Shown in pieces: positions 60,991-64,000 of a DNA stretch of 64,000 bases; positions within the stretch are counted from its first letter, which is position 1; every line of letters starts with the position of its first letter. Origin of the DNA: Eulemur rufifrons. Lineage: Eukaryota > Chordata > Mammalia > Primates > Lemuridae. The position numbers were made by a program, and so were the translations under genes. The notes below the pieces were generated by a model, which saw nothing but the letters and a program-made list of their open reading frames with translations, was not told the origin of the DNA and did no database searches. The stretch is from the NCBI RefSeq assembly GCF_041146395.1, contig NC_090983.1:62131501-62195500 (forward strand), given 5' to 3'.

Positions 60991-61112
60991 ACAGCTAATA
61001 TTTATTGAGTAGTTACAACGTATTAGATGCTATTCCAAGAATTTTATGCTTATTAATTTCATAATCCTCACAATAACTCTAGTAGGTTATTTCAATTCTC
61101 CAAATTATTTAC
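60991..61112 (-). mobile_element. MIR SINE fragment
   Basis: Antisense MIR 3' end: 'agctaatatttattgagta', 'gatgctattccaagaattt', 'tattaatttcataatcctc', 'acaataactctagtaggtt'. Confidence 0.82.
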
Positions 61113-61401
61113 ATTGGTTGCAGATAACATAAATCCTTGTTCAACCCAAACCAATTCACTTTTCCAGTAGCAAAATTCCTCTATGCCTTAAGTCTTAAAG
61201 TGCTATGATAATTAAATTATAAACAAAATTTAAGGTGAGTCAGTTAATGAAATTAAATGAATTAAATAAAAACCAAAAACATCTATGTTAAAATGGGAAT
61301 ATCAAGGGAAAATTTGGCATAGTAAATTGAGATAATATCATGACATTACAAATTGTTTTCAGTAGTGCTACTTTTAGAATTTCCCCGAAGTTTAGTAACC
61401 A

Positions 61402-61412
61402 ATGGAATCTTT
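61402..61412. repeat. L1 target duplication, left copy
   Basis: 'atggaatcttt', repeated at 61511-61521. Confidence 0.82.
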
Positions 61413-61510
61413 TTTTTCTGCTATATTTTTTTTTATTTTTTTTTATTTCAGCACATTATGGGGGTACAAAAGTTTAGGTTACGTATATTGCCCTTGTCCC
61501 CCTCCCCCCC
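61413..61510 (-). mobile_element. extremely short strepsirrhine L1 tail
   Basis: Antisense: a two-part T tract, 'atttcagcacattatggg', 'gggtacaaaagtttaggtt', 'acgtatattgcccttgtcc', then a C-rich stop. Only about 70 bases of 3' UTR were copied before reverse transcription ended. Flanked by 11-bp duplications. Confidence 0.9.
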
Positions 61511-61521
61511 ATGGAATCTTT

Positions 61522-62049
61522 ATTGCTCACTGGTATGAGGCTATCTTAATCCATAAACATTATTTTTTTATTTAGTCCAATAACAGTGCCTTTAAATAGA
61601 GACCAAACTTACTTAAGAAATTGATAATTAGACTTTATTACTTTGGGCACAATTTGAATCCATCCTTACTTTATGTTCTACTACCACCGTCTCACTGTGA
61701 GTCACTTTATCAACCTGAACAATTATTGCTGCATCTTTCATTCCACTCTTTTAATCCAACAGTAGAGCCTCCACTCATCTTGTAAAACTGCCATTTTCTT
61801 GCTTTAAATCTTTCCTGAGCAATTGTCTATGTATGGAGGATAGTGGTGGTCACCTGAATCTGAATCTGTCCACACAACCTTCTAAAAAACTACGATATCA
61901 ACCATGAATACAAATAAAATTATAATTGGCCATGCTTTAGACATTACTAGAGGACAAAGAATGCCATGAACTTCCAATTTCTTGTAAGTAACGAGATAAA
62001 AAACAAATTCCAAAAAAATTCTCACTCTCATGGCTGGTAAAAGAATTCA
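61522..62049. other. unassigned DNA
   Basis: No repeat or exon recognised. Confidence 0.5.
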
Positions 62050-62186
62050 TACCTAACAGTTACAATGCACACTATCTGGAGGATGGGCAAGCTTACTTAC
62101 AACTTTGACTCAAATGGTACAAAAACAATTTATGTAACCAAAACGTTTGTACCCTGTAATATTCTGGGAAAAAAAAAAAAAAAAAA
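62050..62186 (+). mobile_element. strepsirrhine L1 3' UTR tail
   Basis: Sense: 'caatgcacactatctggag', 'gatgggcaagcttacttac', 'caatttatgtaaccaaaac', 'gtttgtaccctgtaatat', then 18 A. The order matches the 3' end of the L1 at 55045-55696 but is more diverged. No clear target duplication; 'aaaagaa' occurs on both sides. Confidence 0.82.
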
Positions 62187-62198
62187 GAACTATCCCTG

Positions 62199-62294
62199 GA
62201 ACCAGGGTTAACTCCAGCTCTATCTCGTAACTGTGGACAAGTCATTTAATCTGTTTATGCTTCAGTTTTCTCATCTATAAACAGAGATAATAGT
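62199..62294 (+). mobile_element. MIR SINE fragment
   Basis: Sense MIR: 'gttaactccagctctatct', 'cgtaactgtggacaagtca', 'tttaatctgtttatgcttc', 'agttttctcatctataaac'. It is followed by an A run (62295-62308). The L1 tail abuts its left side, so that insertion may have cut the MIR. Confidence 0.82.
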
Positions 62295-62309
62295 AAAAAA
62301 AAAAAAAAG

Positions 62310-64000
62310 TCTCTAGGTATGTAGAGTAAGTGAGGGGAAACTCAAAAGCTTCTGTGAAACTGAAGACTGGAATAGAATATGTATATAAAAGACAAAATCA
62401 CTTTAAGAAAAAGAAATTACAATAGGGAATACCAAAATGCTAAACAGAAGTCAACAAATCAGTAGTTCTGAGGATCAACTGCTAGAATGGGGTTTGAAAG
62501 TAAGCAGACTTAGAGGTCTGAGCCTTTGGGAAGCATTGCTTCTGGAGGGAGAAGCTGACATGTAGATTATCAAATAGAGATGAGGTAGCAGTGAAAAGGA
62601 AAAGGAAGAATTAAAACTGAAGGATCCCACAGAAACAAAAGACAAACACGACATACCATCTCTCCTTTCTTGCTACCACCATCACTACCATCGCCAACAT
62701 AGTCAACTTGCTGCATTTATTATACTGATAGAAGTGGGCAGAATTCTTGAGTTCAGAAAATTCTCATCAAAAGGCTAAGGATAAAAAAAAACTATTCAAT
62801 ACAAAAGTACTTCACAACATAAATGTAAGAAATGTAATAAGAGTCGATCAAATTCAGAAAAGTTGAAGAAAAAGTCAAAATCCATTAGGAAATAAAGAAA
62901 TTAGAAGATGCTTTAGGAGCATAGATTAGGATAAAACTATAATAAGGGACATTGAAGAAAAGCAGGAAAACAAGAAAGAGTAAATTTGAGATTTTTTAAA
63001 AAGAATACAATTTTTAGGAAGAAAGTGGATGAAATGAAAGATAGACAAGAAAAAAATCTGCCCTTTCTATAGTTAGAGTTTCGAGAAAAGAAAATCAAAC
63101 AGAATAGAAGCAATACTTAAATGTGTAAGCCAAGAAAACTATCTGGAAATAAAAGATGACTTACATCTACATTCTAAGAGGGCCTAACTTTTGCCTGAGA
63201 AAATGATCCAAAAGAAATGACTGAGAAATATTTTAGTAAAACTATGTATCTTCAGGAAAAAAACCACCAGTTCCTCTAAACAAGACAATCAAATTACCTA
63301 TAATGGGAAGAATATTAGTCTTATATCAGCCTTCTAAGAACTACATACAATACAAAGCAACAGTAGAACAGCACTTTCAAAATATTTAACAAATGAAAAG
63401 TTAGTCATGGTTTTTATATTCAGAGAAGCTGTCATTAAAGCATCAGCATAAAAAACAGTTTCAACTGTGCAAGAAACTCCGGAATATTGTATACATGAGT
63501 CATTCATGAGGAATCTACTAGGAGATGAGATTAGGCAACCAAGATATATTGATGAATCCACGGTAAGTGGATTGTGATTATTTAATATATTTAATTGTAA
63601 ATCAGAGACTAAAACAAGGGTAGGAAAATGTGTAAGAGAATAGTATATAAATGTTATATGTCTTGAAAATGTAGAAAGAATTTAATTAAAAATGGGAGGA
63701 GAAGACAGTGAGAAGGGGAAATTTGAAAAAGGTAATTGTTGTATACGTTAGTGTACATGCACACCATTTGAAACTGACACACTAACTACTACAAGATTAT
63801 TTAAGAAAAAGAAAAATTAAGGGCACTATAACAGGCATAAATAAAAAGGTAATTACTAGAACATAGTAGAATCTTTCCTGAAAACCCAATGAAATAAAAA
63901 ATACATTTATTATAAATAGAATGCGATACACATATCAATTATAGCATGAAATATGTCAGAGTTTACACTAAATGCAACTTATAGTATTAAAATTAAATGA
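62310..64000. other. AT-rich DNA, possibly decayed LINE-derived
   Basis: A-rich sense-strand composition and phrases such as 'aaacaagggtaggaaaatg' suggest an ancient L1/HAL1-type fragment at roughly 62870-63960, but landmarks are too weak to call. An ACC/ATC-rich patch lies at 62676-62700. No exon recognised. Confidence 0.4.

Noticed and set aside
1..64000. CRISPR arrays, bacterial operons, riboswitches, tRNA/rRNA/snRNA genes, CpG islands
   Set aside because: None seen. The repeat content is that of a primate genome, and no regularly spaced repeats or cloverleaf/snRNA signatures were recognised by eye.

Overview
The window reads as an intergenic or deep-intronic stretch of a primate nuclear genome, most likely a strepsirrhine (lemur/loris lineage). 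The organism call rests on the young repeats. The Alu at 56118-56447 has the strepsirrhine form of the left arm. Several L1 3' ends (19778, 55696, 61414, 62050) carry the 3' UTR I associate with lemur L1s, ending in a 'gggggtacaaa' block followed by 'cagc' on the antisense strand. No protein-coding gene, exon, RNA gene, CpG island or CRISPR array could be supported. The open frames present are short and fall in transposon remnants, microsatellites or unassigned AT-rich DNA.

Layout. 1-8.4 kb: AT-rich unassigned DNA with MER5A, a TG microsatellite, and an L2 3' end split by an antisense MIR. 8.4-9.2 kb: an antisense MLT1 LTR followed by a Tigger-type DNA transposon. 9.2-12.4 kb: AT-rich sequence with MIR/L2 fragments; one MIR appears to be split by an LTR-like insert. 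13.7-18.7 kb: old L1M fragments, a MIR and a long L2 3' portion, with one L1M segment present twice. 18.9-21.6 kb: two antisense L1 3' ends, the second joined to an inverted ORF2 block. 23-25.7 kb: MLT1 LTR, MER2 and an L1M 3' UTR. 25.7-29.3 kb: the longest stretch with no recognised repeat. 29.4-32.1 kb: a 5'-truncated antisense L1 holding an AluJ.

35.2-41.96 kb is the main structure: an ancient class I endogenous retrovirus on the minus strand. It has two LTRs, an exact 4-bp target duplication (CAAC), a polypurine tract beside the 3' LTR, a decayed env transmembrane region, a MER1 DNA transposon with its own 8-bp duplication inside it, and a second LTR nested in the 5' LTR. 42-55 kb is mostly unassigned with MIRs, an AluJ with duplications, a MER5 copy and an old L1 fragment. 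55.0-58.3 kb holds a lemur L1 with a tiny 5' inversion, the strepsirrhine Alu and an L1M 3' half. 58-64 kb is AT-rich with a MIR, two very short lemur L1 tails and microsatellites.

The window shows layered insertion over a long period: L2/MIR first, then L1M, MLT1, MER1/MER2 and the ERV, then AluJ and L1, and finally lemur L1/Alu. I found no evidence of a new functional system. The points most worth checking are the ERV's structure, the two L1 inversion events, and several repeat-free blocks that could be conserved non-coding DNA. Family names come from recognition by eye; RepeatMasker with a strepsirrhine library would settle subfamilies and edges.
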